Numbered from the stretch's first letter, positions 8,323 through 18,465 are shown. The stretch: DNA of 39,721 bases from Microcystis aeruginosa Ma_MB_S_20031200_S102 (GCA_007095845.1 SFBI01000094.1:1-39721), one strand, 5' to 3'. The notes: generated from the sequence alone by a model not told the origin. Translations and numbers: made by a program.

Positions 8323-9924
8323 GTGAGAATTTTGGCCAAAATAATTAGCGATCGCATTGCCGTTTATCTGCTCATCGGCGGACTCCTGTTTAGAATAATC
8401 ATCGCTTTGGGGCTTTATCCCGGTTACGATGAGGCCTATTATTACGTTTACAGCCATAATCTGGATTGGAGTTACTTCGATCATCCGCCGATAGTAGCGA
8501 TTTCCACGGGTTTTGGGACTTGGATCACGGGATTAGTCAATCAATTTACCATTCGCTTTGGTACTCTCCTTCTCTATACTGGCAGCCTCTGCTTGCTATA
8601 TCTAACGGCTTTAAAATTGTTCAGCCTGCCGGTCGCCAGAATGACTTTAGCGATCGCTACTCTGATCCCCATCTATGGGATCGTCTTCGGGATTCTCTCG
8701 CAGCCAGATAGTCCTTTAATCTTTTTTTGGTCATTAACAGTCTATTTAGCTGCCCAAGAATTCTTCCCAATTCGGGGAAAAAACTATCATCCTAGCTATC
8801 GTCTCGCTTATATTGGACTTGCCGTAGGATTGGCGGTTTTAAGTAAATATCACGGCTTTATTTTGGGCTTTGGTTTAGTTTTATTTTGCCTGACCACTCC
8901 CCGCTATTGGCCTGTATTTAAATCCTCTTGGTTGGGATTGGGATTTATTCTATTTTTGATAACCTTATTGCCAATTATCTACTGGAATATTAACCATGAT
9001 TGGATTTCCTTTCGCTTTCACTTAGAAGACCGTTTTTCGGGAGAACCTAAAACCTTTAATATTCTCGGTATTCTCTCGGTTATTGGCATTAGTATCGCCA
9101 CGATGTTTCCTCCCTTCGGTCTGCCGATGTGGTGGGTGACATTTAAAAGCTTTGCCGAACAAATGCCTAACTTTCTCTCTAAAAAAAGATTTTTTCATCG
9201 AGAAGAAGAATCACTTAAAAAATGGTTAATTCTCTCAGTTTCTCTGCCTTTAATCTTAGGAATGCTTTATGTGGGTGCTTCCCATTATCTCGCCCCTAGT
9301 TGGATTTTACCAGGGTTTTGGTCTTGCACAATTTTACTAGGAGAAAAAGCCACTATTTGGCAGCAATCTTCTCGAATCTGGGTAAAAAGATGGTTATGGG
9401 GATCGGGAATTTTTATCGTTACTATTTTATCTATAGCAATGCTTCACGTCACTTTTGGCACTTTCCAAAAACCTAGTCAATACGCAATTTTTGGAGGAAT
9501 TATTGCCACAGAACAAGACCCTTCTAGGGAAATTGTTGATATCGATCAACTGCGTCAAGGCTTTGCTAATTCTCCCGAATTATTAGCACTCTTAAAAGAT
9601 TCTAGCTTCGTTTTTACCAATAGTTTTTATGTGACAGGATGGCTAGATATGGCCCTCTATCCCCTAGTTCCTATACCCGTCACCTGTTTTAACAACGATC
9701 AAAGAGGTTATCAAATTTGGTTTAATGCTCAAGAATGGATTGGTAAAAATGGTTTATTAATTACTACCAATAGTTCCCTAGAAAGACCAGAAATAATCGA
9801 TCGCTACCGTCCCTATTTTCAAGATATAACTAAAGTAGCGGTTATTCCGATCAAGCGCGGTGGTGTTGCCATTGAACAATTTCATGTTTACCAAGCTAAA
9901 GGACTAATTAAAACTTATCCTTAA
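8323..9924 (+). CDS. Integral-membrane glycosyltransferase, GT39/ArnT-like
   Basis: A 533-aa polytopic membrane protein of the ArnT/protein-mannosyltransferase superfamily, which transfers sugars from polyprenyl-phosphate donors on the periplasmic side. The first loop carries the acidic catalytic motif GYDEAYY (Asp36, Glu37) followed by DWSYFDHPP, typical of this family. About ten to twelve hydrophobic segments follow, then a soluble C-terminal domain from about residue 385. The start is GTG at 8323, giving an N-terminus that fits the family. No other envelope genes are adjacent, so the acceptor cannot be inferred. Confidence 0.85.
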   Translation: MRILAKIISDRIAVYLLIGGLLFRIIIALGLYPGYDEAYYYVYSHNLDWSYFDHPPIVAISTGFGTWITGLVNQFTIRFGTLLLYTGSLCLLYLTALKLFSLPVARMTLAIATLIPIYGIVFGILSQPDSPLIFFWSLTVYLAAQEFFPIRGKNYHPSYRLAYIGLAVGLAVLSKYHGFILGFGLVLFCLTTPRYWPVFKSSWLGLGFILFLITLLPIIYWNINHDWISFRFHLEDRFSGEPKTFNILGILSVIGISIATMFPPFGLPMWWVTFKSFAEQMPNFLSKKRFFHREEESLKKWLILSVSLPLILGMLYVGASHYLAPSWILPGFWSCTILLGEKATIWQQSSRIWVKRWLWGSGIFIVTILSIAMLHVTFGTFQKPSQYAIFGGIIATEQDPSREIVDIDQLRQGFANSPELLALLKDSSFVFTNSFYVTGWLDMALYPLVPIPVTCFNNDQRGYQIWFNAQEWIGKNGLLITTNSSLERPEIIDRYRPYFQDITKVAVIPIKRGGVAIEQFHVYQAKGLIKTYP

Positions 9925-10035
9925 AGCAGTTATCAGTTATGATCGGGTAGGAGATAGATAAATAGTTGATAAATACTTCTGATTTCTATCTTTTGAACTT
10001 TGTAATCTTTATTATTTACTTTTTACTTGATAAAT

Positions 10036-10500
10036 ATGTCCATTAATCGAGTGCGTATTGCTAGAGATAAAGGGGAATTTGTCCAGTCCTTAGTTAATTT
10101 TAATCAGGGAATTGGACCCTTTCAAACCTATGCTGATGTCATCGCTTTTGCGGCGGCTTTAGGAGTAAAATATCAAGAGAGAGTGACGATAGAAAATGTG
10201 GCGAAGGAACCCTCGCCCATTAACCTCGAAATTTTTATTTCTCGTGGTTACGATACCCTAATCAAATTATTGGCAGTCAATGAATTTAAAGACACAAAAA
10301 TTCTTGCTCCTCATGGGGTAGATTCAGAAGCTTTGCGAGTGATAATTTTCGAGGAATATGCTAACGCTGGTTTAACAAGATTAGAACGAGAATTGCGCGG
10401 TGCGGTGGATTATACTGAAAGATTATTGTTAATTATCAGTCAGGAACGTTTTCGAGAAATTACTCCCACAACGGAATTCGATTTAGGCAGATTTTTGTAG
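10036..10500 (+). CDS. DNA phosphorothioation (Dnd) system-associated protein 4
   Basis: 154 aa from ATG at 10036 (MSINRVRIARDKGEFVQSL), with residues such as FQTYADVIAFAAALGVKYQE and a C-terminal AGLTRLERELRGAVDYTERL. I recognise this as the small 'dnd system-associated protein 4' family, found near DNA phosphorothioation and restriction genes in cyanobacteria. Its biochemical role is not known to me. No dndABCDE or restriction partner lies nearby, so it is an orphan here. The frame opens at a TTG (10027), but the ATG three codons on is preferable. Confidence 0.65.
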   Translation: MSINRVRIARDKGEFVQSLVNFNQGIGPFQTYADVIAFAAALGVKYQERVTIENVAKEPSPINLEIFISRGYDTLIKLLAVNEFKDTKILAPHGVDSEALRVIIFEEYANAGLTRLERELRGAVDYTERLLLIISQERFREITPTTEFDLGRFL

Positions 10501-10585
10501 AAGAAATTCTAGTTATTCCTGTAAGTAAGTGATTCTAATTAAATAGAAGATAGATTTTTCCTCTGATCCTCTTACCCATTAGTCG

Positions 10586-10816
10586 TACTAAATCTGGTTA
10601 TTAAAAACTGATTACTTATTCTCCGTTTTGCGGTTCGGCTGAGATCGCCGTTAAAGCCTGAGCGTTCGACAAAAGCTCACGCGGCGGTTCGACAGGCTCA
10701 CCGTCCGCTCGTGTTAGTGAGCTTGTCGAACTACTGAGCTGGCCGAACGTCCGAAGTCTCACCGTCGAAGCTTTTTGCCTCTCCTTATAAGTAGCCTATA
10801 CTCAACATATTTAGTC
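10586..10816. mobile_element. MITE-like repeat (copy at 29780-29868) interrupted by another repeat
   Basis: Left part TACTAAATCTGGTTATTAAA, AACTGATTACTTATTC and right part TTTTGCCTCTCC, TAGCCTATACTCAAC, ATATTTAGT match 29780-29868, where the two parts are continuous. The terminal inverted repeat is TACTAAATC/GGATTTAGTA. A ~139-bp unrelated repeat separates the halves here (10631-10769). Together they fill most of the 390-bp gap before proA. Confidence 0.75.
10631..10769. repeat. GTTCGACAGGCTCAC-type palindromic repeat nested in a MITE
   Basis: Higher in G+C than its surroundings. Contains the near-perfect inverted arms GTTCGACAGGCTCAC (10687-10701) and GTGAGCTTGTCGAAC (10717-10731), 14 of 15 paired, plus weaker outer arms GGTTCGGCTGAG and CTGAGCTGGCCGAAC. 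It would fold into a long hairpin and looks like a separate mobile palindrome. Confidence 0.75.
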
Positions 10817-10889
10817 TAATTTCCCCGAAGCTTTCCCAAAAATAAGATAAAATAAAAAAAGATAAATAGTTATTACTTTTAAATTTTCT

Positions 10890-12185
10890 ATGGTTAGAAC
10901 TTCTCTATCCCTCCCCGAAATCGCAAGAGAGAACCGTCAAGCAAGTCTTCAACTGGCTATCCTGACTAACGAAGAAAGGAATGAAGCTTTAGAGGCTATT
11001 GCTGAGGCTTTAACTGCCAATGCTGATAAAATACTAGAAGCGAATATCGCCGATGTTCAAACAGCCAAGGCGATGGAATTATCTCCGGCTTTATGTGCGC
11101 GATTAGAGTTAAGTCTTGGCAAATTAAAAGCCGCTATTGCTGGGGTACGAGATGTGGCCAAATTAGCAGATCCTTTAGCTACCATACAAATTAATAGGGA
11201 ATTAGATCAAGGTTTAATTCTGCGGAGAATAACCTGTCCTTTAGGGGTTTTAGGGGTTATTTTTGAGGCTCGTCCCGATGCTTTAATTCAAATTACCAGT
11301 TTAGCGATAAAATCCGGCAATGGTGTTATTTTAAAAGGGGGGAAAGAGGCGCTCCGTTCTTGTCAAGCTTTAGTAACAATTATTCATCAGGCATTGAGTC
11401 AAACTAAAGTTAATTCGGCGGCGGTACAATTGTTAACAACAAGAGAAGAAATTCAGGAACTATTAAAACTTGATCAATACATCGATTTAATTATTCCTAG
11501 AGGTTCTAACGAATTTGTGCGTTATATCCAAAATAATACCCGCATTCCTGTCCTCGGTCATGCCGATGGTATCTGTCATCTCTACATCGACAAAGAAGCA
11601 GATTTAAGCAAAGTAATTAGAATTACCGTTGATAGCAAAACCCAATATCCTGCCGCTTGTAATACCATTGAAACTTTATTGGTTCATCAAGACATCGCTA
11701 GACAATTTTTACCCGCAGTTGCCCAGGCATTAGAGGAAAAAAAGGTTAAATTATTGGGAGATGAAGCAACTCGTCAGATTATTAACGTACCGTCGGCCAC
11801 AGAAGAAGACTGGCAAACCGAATATAGTGATTTAATCCTGTCAATTAAAATTGTTGATAGTCTAGAATCGGCAATCGAACATATTAATTATTACGGTTCT
11901 CGACACACGGAAGCCATTGTCAGCGAAAATTTTAACACGGCCAAAACCTTTAGCGATCGAGTCGATGCCGCCGGAGTTTTTCATAATTGTTCCACGCGAT
12001 TTGCCGATGGTTTCCGTTACGGTTTTGGGGCCGAAGTGGGTATCAGTACCCAAAAAATGCCTCCCCGCGGTCCGGTGGGATTAGAGGGATTAGTGACCTA
12101 CAAATATCAATTAGCCGGAGATGGTCATATTGTCGCCGATTATTCTGGGGAAAATGCCCAATCTTTCACTCATAAGGATTTATAG
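10890..12185 (+). CDS. proA: Glutamate-5-semialdehyde dehydrogenase (gamma-glutamyl phosphate reductase)
   Basis: Second step of proline synthesis: NADPH-dependent reduction of gamma-glutamyl phosphate. 431 aa, the family's usual length. Signatures include [31 protein letters not shown], and the catalytic cysteine in [14 protein letters not shown] typical C-terminal [13 protein letters not shown] is present. The ATG at 10890 gives a normal N-terminus. RibE follows after 15 bp, suggesting co-transcription, although the pathways are unrelated. Confidence 0.95.
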   Translation: MVRTSLSLPEIARENRQASLQLAILTNEERNEALEAIAEALTANADKILEANIADVQTAKAMELSPALCARLELSLGKLKAAIAGVRDVAKLADPLATIQINRELDQGLILRRITCPLGVLGVIFEARPDALIQITSLAIKSGNGVILKGGKEALRSCQALVTIIHQALSQTKVNSAAVQLLTTREEIQELLKLDQYIDLIIPRGSNEFVRYIQNNTRIPVLGHADGICHLYIDKEADLSKVIRITVDSKTQYPAACNTIETLLVHQDIARQFLPAVAQALEEKKVKLLGDEATRQIINVPSATEEDWQTEYSDLILSIKIVDSLESAIEHINYYGSRHTEAIVSENFNTAKTFSDRVDAAGVFHNCSTRFADGFRYGFGAEVGISTQKMPPRGPVGLEGLVTYKYQLAGDGHIVADYSGENAQSFTHKDL

Positions 12186-12200
12186 TCGAGAAAAAAGCCG

Positions 12201-12872
12201 ATGTTTACAGGATTAATTCAAGCCTTGGGAAAAATTCGGGTCGTGGATACCGATAGACTCTATTTGTCTGTATCCTCTGATACAATTCTCCAAGATTTAA
12301 TAATTGGTGATAGTGTGGCTGTGGATGGGGTTTGTTTGACAGTGGAGGAAATTCTCTCGGAGGGTTTTGTGGCCACCGCTTCCCCGGAAACCCTACAGCG
12401 CACTACTTTGGGACGAAGGATTAAAACAGAAACCAACGTTAACCTAGAAACCTCTCTGCGGGTGGGTAGTAAAATCGGCGGTCATTTTGTCACTGGTCAT
12501 GTGGACGGTATTGGCTGTTTAGTCGAATCGATAATCGTGGCTAATTCGTGGGAAATGACCTTTGCTGCCCCTAGTTCCCTAGAAGAGCAGTGGAATAACT
12601 ACATAGCTCGTTATATCGTCGGTAAGGGCAGTATAGCTGTTAATGGCATTAGTTTAACCGTGGCCGATTGCGATTCCTCCGGCAGCTGGTTTAAAGTGGC
12701 TGTCATCCCCCACACCTACGCTGAAACCAATCTTTCCCATTTAAAATTAGGCGATTGGGTGAATCTAGAAGGGGATATTTTAGGCAAATATGTGGAAAAA
12801 TTGCTAGGAATACGCTCTTATCACCCTCCTACCGAGATTAGCTTAGAATTTCTGTCTGAACATGGTTATTAG
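12201..12872 (+). CDS. ribE: Riboflavin synthase, alpha subunit
   Basis: Dismutates two 6,7-dimethyl-8-ribityllumazine molecules to riboflavin, the last step of riboflavin synthesis. The 223-aa protein opens with the hallmark MFTGLIQ and holds two lumazine-binding repeats: residues about 1-95 with DSVAVDGVCLTV and about 96-200 with GSIAVNGISLTVAD, linked by GGHFVTGHVDGIG. Intact and typical in length. It lies 15 bp after proA. No FMN riboswitch was evident upstream. Confidence 0.95.
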   Translation: MFTGLIQALGKIRVVDTDRLYLSVSSDTILQDLIIGDSVAVDGVCLTVEEILSEGFVATASPETLQRTTLGRRIKTETNVNLETSLRVGSKIGGHFVTGHVDGIGCLVESIIVANSWEMTFAAPSSLEEQWNNYIARYIVGKGSIAVNGISLTVADCDSSGSWFKVAVIPHTYAETNLSHLKLGDWVNLEGDILGKYVEKLLGIRSYHPPTEISLEFLSEHGY

Positions 12873-12934
12873 TTTTCCAGAAAAAGCCTTTTTAACATAT
12901 AAATTTATTGGCAATTTATCTATTAATTTTAGTT

Positions 12935-13528
12935 TTAAAATTGCCAACCTTCTCGCTCCATTAAACCCTGAACATTGGTACAATCGATAGAAAAGTGTTG
13001 ACAGACTGTGGGGATTTTGGGAGCATTAGGCTTCAAGGCTTCTTCGGTAATTACGCAACCGTCTTTTATCTTAGCACAGGCAATAATAAATGGATCTGCC
13101 ACTGGTTTTCCTTGTAATCTTGCTTTTTGACTCACTAAATCCTTAAAGTTACTTATAGAAAAAATTTCGGCAATAAGTAGGGAGGCACAATTATTTGTAG
13201 GATGGGTTAGCGGTAGCGTAACATAATCGGGCGTTGGGTTTCATGCTTCAACCCAACCTACGTTCATCTTATATTTAATTCCACCCACCCACTTAAATAA
13301 AGTTTCCTGAGCAGTGGGTGGTAAAAATATTTGTTTATTGAAGTCTATCCAATCTAAAACAAATTGTTGATTATTGCCATATTCTACTTCTTTAAGCACT
13401 TCGCGTACTGATTGTAGTTTACCTTCTGACACAAGCAAATCGATTTTTTGCCAAACGGTAGGAAAACTTTTGGGAAAATAGTTTCCTAAAACCTTAAAAC
13501 TACTTGTGTCAAAAATGTAAACCATCAA
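12935..13528 (-). pseudogene. DUF4411 PIN-like toxin gene split by a 67-bp insertion
   Basis: The N-terminal half (13528 to about 13265) reads MVYIFDTSSFKVLGNYFP and so on to GGIKYKM; the C-terminal half resumes with NCASLLIAEIFSISNFKDLV and ends VADPFIIACAKIKDGCVITE...REGWQF. Both belong to DUF4411, a PIN-like nuclease family (Asp in FDTSS; the VADPFIIACA block). A mobile repeat at 13196-13262 with a 2-bp AA/TT duplication introduces a stop (TGA after GWVEA). Removing 69 bp restores one frame of 174 codons. The start overlaps the end of the HTH/ImmA gene by 4 bp, as expected for a toxin-antitoxin-like pair, so the toxin was lost recently. Confidence 0.8.
13196..13262. mobile_element. 67-bp palindromic mobile repeat (GTAGGTTGGGTT type)
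   Basis: Ends TGTAGGATGGGTT and AACCCAACCTACG are inverted repeats (11 of 13), flanked by TT on each side of the plus strand. It interrupts the DUF4411 gene, so an exact empty site can be deduced. It shares its terminal sequence with the 119-bp element at 18792-18910. Confidence 0.8.
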
Positions 13529-14700
13529 AACAGTCCTTTGTCTAATAAATATTTTTCAAGTTGTTCCACCATAGCAACTTTTTTAATGTTTAGATAATCG
13601 GCAACGCGCTCGATATCGTATTGGCCTTGATAGTATTTATTGAATACCAGTTTTAGGTAATTTTCTCCCAAATATGTCGCCTGATTAGCATAGTAATCAC
13701 CTCCAGATTTTTTATTTTTGTCCTGACTTTTTCCCACCTGCTCACTGTACCACTCCCTTACTTTAAGAGTATATTCTTTCTGGGAGATTAAGTTATTATC
13801 TAATAGTTTTCGTAAAACTACTTCTCGACTAACCTTATAATCACTGGAAATTTTTGCGATAATTTTATCGTTAACTATTGTTTCTCTAATTATCTCAGAA
13901 AAAACATGATTAGGAAGCAGAAACTCCGCAGCAAATTTATTACAAAATATCTCGATATATTTATTTTCTCCTTGCAAACTATTAATATATCTATCGTCAG
14001 ACTTAGTAATTCCATTAGTCTGCAAAAGAATATGTGCTAATTCATGAAAAATGGTAAATATTTGTCTAGCTTTTTCAGTGCTATTATTAAGATAGATGAT
14101 CGGAAATTCAATATCTATCAAGCAAAATCCCGAAATTTCTCGCTGCTTAAAAGAACGCTTAAAAATAAAAATACCAGCTTCTTCCACGGCACTACGCCAT
14201 TTTTTTAAGGCAGTTTCCCGATCATTCCAGGTTAGTTGTTCTTCTAGAGTAACGTTTAAATAATTTCTGATCTGTTCGGCTAATTTCCTTAAATCATCAC
14301 TAGAACTAACCGAAATATCCTGAAAGATTTTATTGGTACTAGGATTAATACCATTATTAATTTCCTGTAGCGACAATTGCATCGCTTTTGCTTGTCGTAA
14401 AGCATAGATAGTATCGGCGGCCAAATTTTCGATTTCAAAGTCTGGCAAAGTTCTAAATTCTTGTTTTTCCTCCGCTTCTAGGGGAGGTTCTGGGAAAAAG
14501 AATAAAGCGAGAGGACGTTTATATATTTCTGCTAACTTTTCCAATTGACTATAAGTAGGAAAGTCCTCTCCTGACTCCCATTTTTCGATAACAGAAACAT
14601 CTTTTTTAAACTTGACCGCTACAGACTCAAGAGAATATCTTGCCCTTTCTCTTGCCCATTGGATTATCTTGGGATTAACGCCTGTCAGTTTCTCGCCCAT
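13525..14700 (-). CDS. HTH (XRE) plus ImmA/IrrE-type metallopeptidase regulator
   Basis: 391 aa. Residues about 10-65 form an XRE helix-turn-helix (SLESVAVKFKKDVSVIEKWE). The central and later parts hold a zinc peptidase of the ImmA/IrrE family with HELAH at 219-223 and a likely third ligand Glu259 in FAAEFLLP. Proteins of this COG2856 type pair with DUF4411 genes and act as the antitoxin-like or regulatory member. The ATGA overlap with the DUF4411 start at 13525-13528 supports translational coupling. This member is intact although its partner is broken. Whether it cleaves a regulator is inference. Confidence 0.85.
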   Translation of the reverse strand: MGEKLTGVNPKIIQWARERARYSLESVAVKFKKDVSVIEKWESGEDFPTYSQLEKLAEIYKRPLALFFFPEPPLEAEEKQEFRTLPDFEIENLAADTIYALRQAKAMQLSLQEINNGINPSTNKIFQDISVSSSDDLRKLAEQIRNYLNVTLEEQLTWNDRETALKKWRSAVEEAGIFIFKRSFKQREISGFCLIDIEFPIIYLNNSTEKARQIFTIFHELAHILLQTNGITKSDDRYINSLQGENKYIEIFCNKFAAEFLLPNHVFSEIIRETIVNDKIIAKISSDYKVSREVVLRKLLDNNLISQKEYTLKVREWYSEQVGKSQDKNKKSGGDYYANQATYLGENYLKLVFNKYYQGQYDIERVADYLNIKKVAMVEQLEKYLLDKGLF

Positions 14701-14864
14701 TAGTCGATCTTATCATCACGAGATAGAGATTTCTAGCTTAATTTAGATCATGCAGTAGTTTTATTGTACTATATAATTACCCAAAATAGAGACAATGTAC
14801 CGATTTCTGGATAGGTCAGCGAGGAATTGATAACTTTTTCCTATATAAAAAACTGGTGAAAAGC

Positions 14865-14894
14865 TTGACATTAGCCAAAATCCCCAGACAATGT
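14865..14894 (+). promoter_or_regulatory. Possible promoter upstream of ahcY
   Basis: TTGACA at 14865-14870 matches a -35 box exactly, but the best -10 candidates 17-19 bp away (ACAATG, AATGTT) are poor. An AT-rich CTATATAAAA lies just upstream. I saw no clear riboswitch fold in the 243-bp spacer. Confidence 0.25.
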
Positions 14895-14931
14895 TAAGTT
14901 AAATTAACCAATAGCCTAGGCTTGTATTTAA

Positions 14932-16221
<1,290 letters not shown>

Positions 16222-16280
16222 TATCAGTTATCAGTTATCAGTTATCAGTTATCAGGAGTCAGTTATCAGTTGTCAGGAGA
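16222..16280. repeat. Short tandem repeats of ATCAGTTATC
   Basis: At least five consecutive or near-consecutive copies of the heptamer-like unit CAGTTAT lie between ahcY and the DedA gene. They open the DedA frame upstream but are not coding. Related tracts occur at 3410-3445 and 5338-5600. Confidence 0.85.
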
Positions 16281-16356
16281 TTGCTTTTATTTATTCTTGC
16301 CACTCCCCCACTCCCCTTTTTTTACTTTAAAACTGTTTTCTAAATCCTCAAAAAAT

Positions 16357-16962
16357 ATGACTGAATGGATTACAAATACAATGACTTCTATGGGCTATTT
16401 AGGCATAGCCCTATTAATGTTTTTAGAGAATCTTTTTCCTCCCATTCCCTCGGAATTAATTATGCCCCTAGCCGGTTTTACCGTCCATGAGGGACAAATG
16501 CAATTTATTCCAGCAGTGGTAGCGGGGATTGTCGGAACCGTAGTCGGAGCGCTACCTTGGTATTATCTAGGTCGGGTTGTGGATGAGGAAAAAATCGAAA
16601 AACTAGCCGATAAATACGGCAAATGGATTACCGTTTCCGCTAAAGATATTCAAAAAGCCAATCAATGGTTTAACCGTCACGGTAGTAAAGCGGTTTTACT
16701 CTGTCGTTTGGTCCCTGGAGTACGAACTTTGATTTCCCTACCCGCCGGGATGAATCACATGGCGATGATTCCCTTTTTAGTTTACTCCACCATCGGCACG
16801 ACTCTCTGGGTCGTTTTTTTAACGGCAGCAGGTTACTTTTTAGGGAAGAATTACCCCCTTGTGGAAGAATATCTGGCTCCCGTGTCGAAAATAGCTCTAC
16901 TTGTCCTGGTTATCTGGTTTATCCTCTGGATTATCCGCAAACGTAACCGCCGGTATGAGTAA
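16357..16962 (+). CDS. DedA family membrane protein
   Basis: A 201-aa integral membrane protein of the DedA/SNARE-associated family, whose members act in phospholipid recycling (undecaprenyl phosphate flipping in other bacteria). Typical features are the re-entrant N-terminal motif ENLFPPIPSELIMPLAGF and the second repeat FNRHGSKAVLLCRLVPGVRT with conserved arginines and GMNHM. A frame opening earlier (16270) is made of repeat DNA, so ATG 16357 is preferred. The exact substrate is not deducible. Confidence 0.88.
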   Translation: MTEWITNTMTSMGYLGIALLMFLENLFPPIPSELIMPLAGFTVHEGQMQFIPAVVAGIVGTVVGALPWYYLGRVVDEEKIEKLADKYGKWITVSAKDIQKANQWFNRHGSKAVLLCRLVPGVRTLISLPAGMNHMAMIPFLVYSTIGTTLWVVFLTAAGYFLGKNYPLVEEYLAPVSKIALLVLVIWFILWIIRKRNRRYE

Positions 16963-16977
16963 GTTTTGATGAGAGGT

Positions 16978-17039
16978 GGTGCGTTACGACGGATTGTCAC
17001 CTTCCAGTCACAGCAGCAATTTTTGCCGTCTAACGCACC
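16978..17039. repeat. 62-bp palindromic GGTGCGTTA repeat
   Basis: Begins GGTGCGTTACGACGG and ends CCGTCTAACGCACC, inverted arms joined by an unrelated loop. A similarly sized relative lies at 19283-19345, and the right arm plus flank recurs at 23769-23781 and 23886-23893. Gene-free spacer between the DedA gene and the VapBC-like pair. Confidence 0.8.
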
Positions 17040-17094
17040 CTACGTTTTACTGCTTATAAAGGGGCAAAAGGATAAGAATATACGAGGTTTTAAT

Positions 17095-17394
17095 ATGCCA
17101 ACAATTAAACTACGTTCTCAGATTGGTAGAGATGGAATCTTACATTTAGATATACCGTCCGATTTTAAAGAAACTGAAGTAAATGTTACAGTAACCGTTG
17201 AAGCGGTTCAAGAAGTCAGTGAAGATTTAGCAAGTAGAAAAGAGGAAAGAAAACCTCGCTATAATGCTTGGGGCAACCCAGTAGTAGAGCAATCTGTTAC
17301 TCAAGCTATTTCAGGAATGCGCCGCCTTCAAAAAACTGTAGCTTTACCTAAAAGTGAAATTCGTGCCATGCGAGAAGAAAGGAGAAGGTTTTGA
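17095..17394 (+). CDS. Antitoxin of a VapBC-like pair
   Basis: 99 aa from ATG 17095 (MPTIKLRSQIGRDGILHLDI), preceded by a weak GAGG. The N-terminus looks like a small beta-rich, DNA-binding type domain; the C-terminal half is basic (RKEERKPRYNAWGN, REERRRF) and suits toxin binding. The stop overlaps the start of the PIN-toxin gene, the typical antitoxin-first arrangement. The frame continues upstream to 16966, but that part is the palindromic repeat. Assigned mainly by position. Confidence 0.65.
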   Translation: MPTIKLRSQIGRDGILHLDIPSDFKETEVNVTVTVEAVQEVSEDLASRKEERKPRYNAWGNPVVEQSVTQAISGMRRLQKTVALPKSEIRAMREERRRF

Positions 17395-17816
17395 TTGAGT
17401 TTGTTTTAGATTGTTCGGTAGCAATTAGCTGGTGTTTGGTCGATGAAAATAAAGATTATGCTAACGCAGTATTAGACATAATGCCAAACGCCGAAGCATT
17501 TGCTCCCGAAATTTGGTCTTTAGAGATTGTCAACACTCTCCTAGTCGCAGAAAGAAGAAATCGGATGACGGTCGAGCAAACTCAAGCATCGATTAATTGG
17601 CTACAGTCTTTACTTATTACTATTGATTCTTTAACTTCAGTCCAAGCTTTTGGCAGGACTTTAACACTAGCAAGAGAACAAAAATTAGCTTCTTATGATG
17701 CTGCTTACTTAGAACTTGCTTTGCGCTTAGATTTACCATTGGCTACCAATGACAAACAATTAATCGATGCAGCATTACGCTGTCAGGTAGAATTACTAAA
17801 TCCCGCTCTAAATTAA
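17391..17816 (+). CDS. VapC-family PIN-domain toxin
   Basis: A 141-aa PIN-domain RNase. The acidic catalytic residues are in place: Asp7 in FVLDCSVAISWC, Glu in APEIWSLEIVNTL, Asp in KLASYDAAYLELALRL, and Asp in ATNDKQLIDAA. Translation probably starts at TTG 17391, overlapping the antitoxin stop (TTGA) with GGAGAAGG just upstream, which implies coupling. Expected to cut tRNA or other RNA when freed from the antitoxin. Complete and apparently functional. Confidence 0.85.
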   Translation: MIEFVLDCSVAISWCLVDENKDYANAVLDIMPNAEAFAPEIWSLEIVNTLLVAERRNRMTVEQTQASINWLQSLLITIDSLTSVQAFGRTLTLAREQKLASYDAAYLELALRLDLPLATNDKQLIDAALRCQVELLNPALN

Positions 17817-17819
17817 ATA

Positions 17820-17883
17820 AAGTTAGTTTTATCACCCGAATATTCCTTGGCTTGGTTTCTTTTCTTTCATCATTCATAATTTA
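17820..17883. repeat. Dispersed repeat (partner at 19413-19468)
   Basis: GTTAGTTTTATCACCCGAAT then ATTCCTTGGCTT and TCTTTCAT...CATAATTTA, closely matching 19413-19468 with small indels. It follows the VapC gene; the partner follows the HEPN gene. Confidence 0.65.
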
Positions 17884-17914
17884 CCTATCTTATCGGTTAA
17901 TTCTTGATACGAGG

Positions 17915-18008
17915 CGTAGTTTGAGTTGAGCGACAGGTAAAAGCAATAAAATAAGTATAAATGATAATTTCTTGATCGTCAACTCCAATGAATTGAAACA
18001 ATTGTTAC
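17915..18008. repeat. Decayed copy of the 119-bp element at 18792-18910
   Basis: GTTGAGCGACAGG, ATAATTTCTTGAT, CAACTCCAATG and ATTGAAACAATTGTT occur in the same order and spacing as in 18792-18910, but the terminal inverted repeats are eroded. It ends next to the stop of the HNH gene. Confidence 0.65.
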
Positions 18009-18012
18009 AAGA

Positions 18013-18456
18013 TCAGCTATTTATTCGTTTGAGGGCTGCTGGCGATGGATATTTATTTTTAGAAATGAGCAGTTGGCGCTCTAACAAACGGGGTAAATCG
18101 TTAAATCCTAAAATTCTAGCGGTTACTTCTCCAATATTAGTGATGGGTTGGATGAGAGCATCTTCAAGTTTAAAATGCTCCCCCCAATAATCCCAACGGG
18201 GATGATAGAATCTTGTAACCTCTCTAGTCTGCCAAACAATCGAACCAATATCGCTACCTTTAAAGCGATTACAAAAAACACAAGTGTAGGCTAGATTATC
18301 TGCGTCGGTTTCACCCCCATGTTTGAGGCTAATAATATGATCGACGGCACATCCTAGTGCTGTATCTTGTTCTTGAATGAGGCAGTATTCACATAAATGA
18401 TCGGCGCGAGTGGCAACTAGGCGACGAAGTGTTCGATCGATGTAGGGACGCTCCAT
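18013..18456 (-). CDS. HNH endonuclease
   Basis: 147 aa with a complete HNH fold: CEYC at about 23-26, the AVDHIISLKHGGETDADNLA core holding the catalytic His, then CVFCNRFKGSD with the second zinc-binding CxxC. The C-terminal half (WDYWGEHFKLEDALIQPITN, ARILGFND) is the common extension of cyanobacterial HNH proteins. Starts 9 bp after the small 85-aa gene, so the two are likely co-transcribed. It could be a stand-alone nuclease, homing-like, or a toxin of a pair; the sequence alone does not decide. Confidence 0.85.
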   Translation of the reverse strand: MERPYIDRTLRRLVATRADHLCEYCLIQEQDTALGCAVDHIISLKHGGETDADNLAYTCVFCNRFKGSDIGSIVWQTREVTRFYHPRWDYWGEHFKLEDALIQPITNIGEVTARILGFNDLPRLLERQLLISKNKYPSPAALKRINS

Positions 18457-18465
18457 GCTCTTTTT

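Noticed and set aside
8218-8484. Minus-strand ORF of 88 aa
   Set aside because: Overlaps the N-terminus of the glycosyltransferase gene, whose DEAYY motif is clear.
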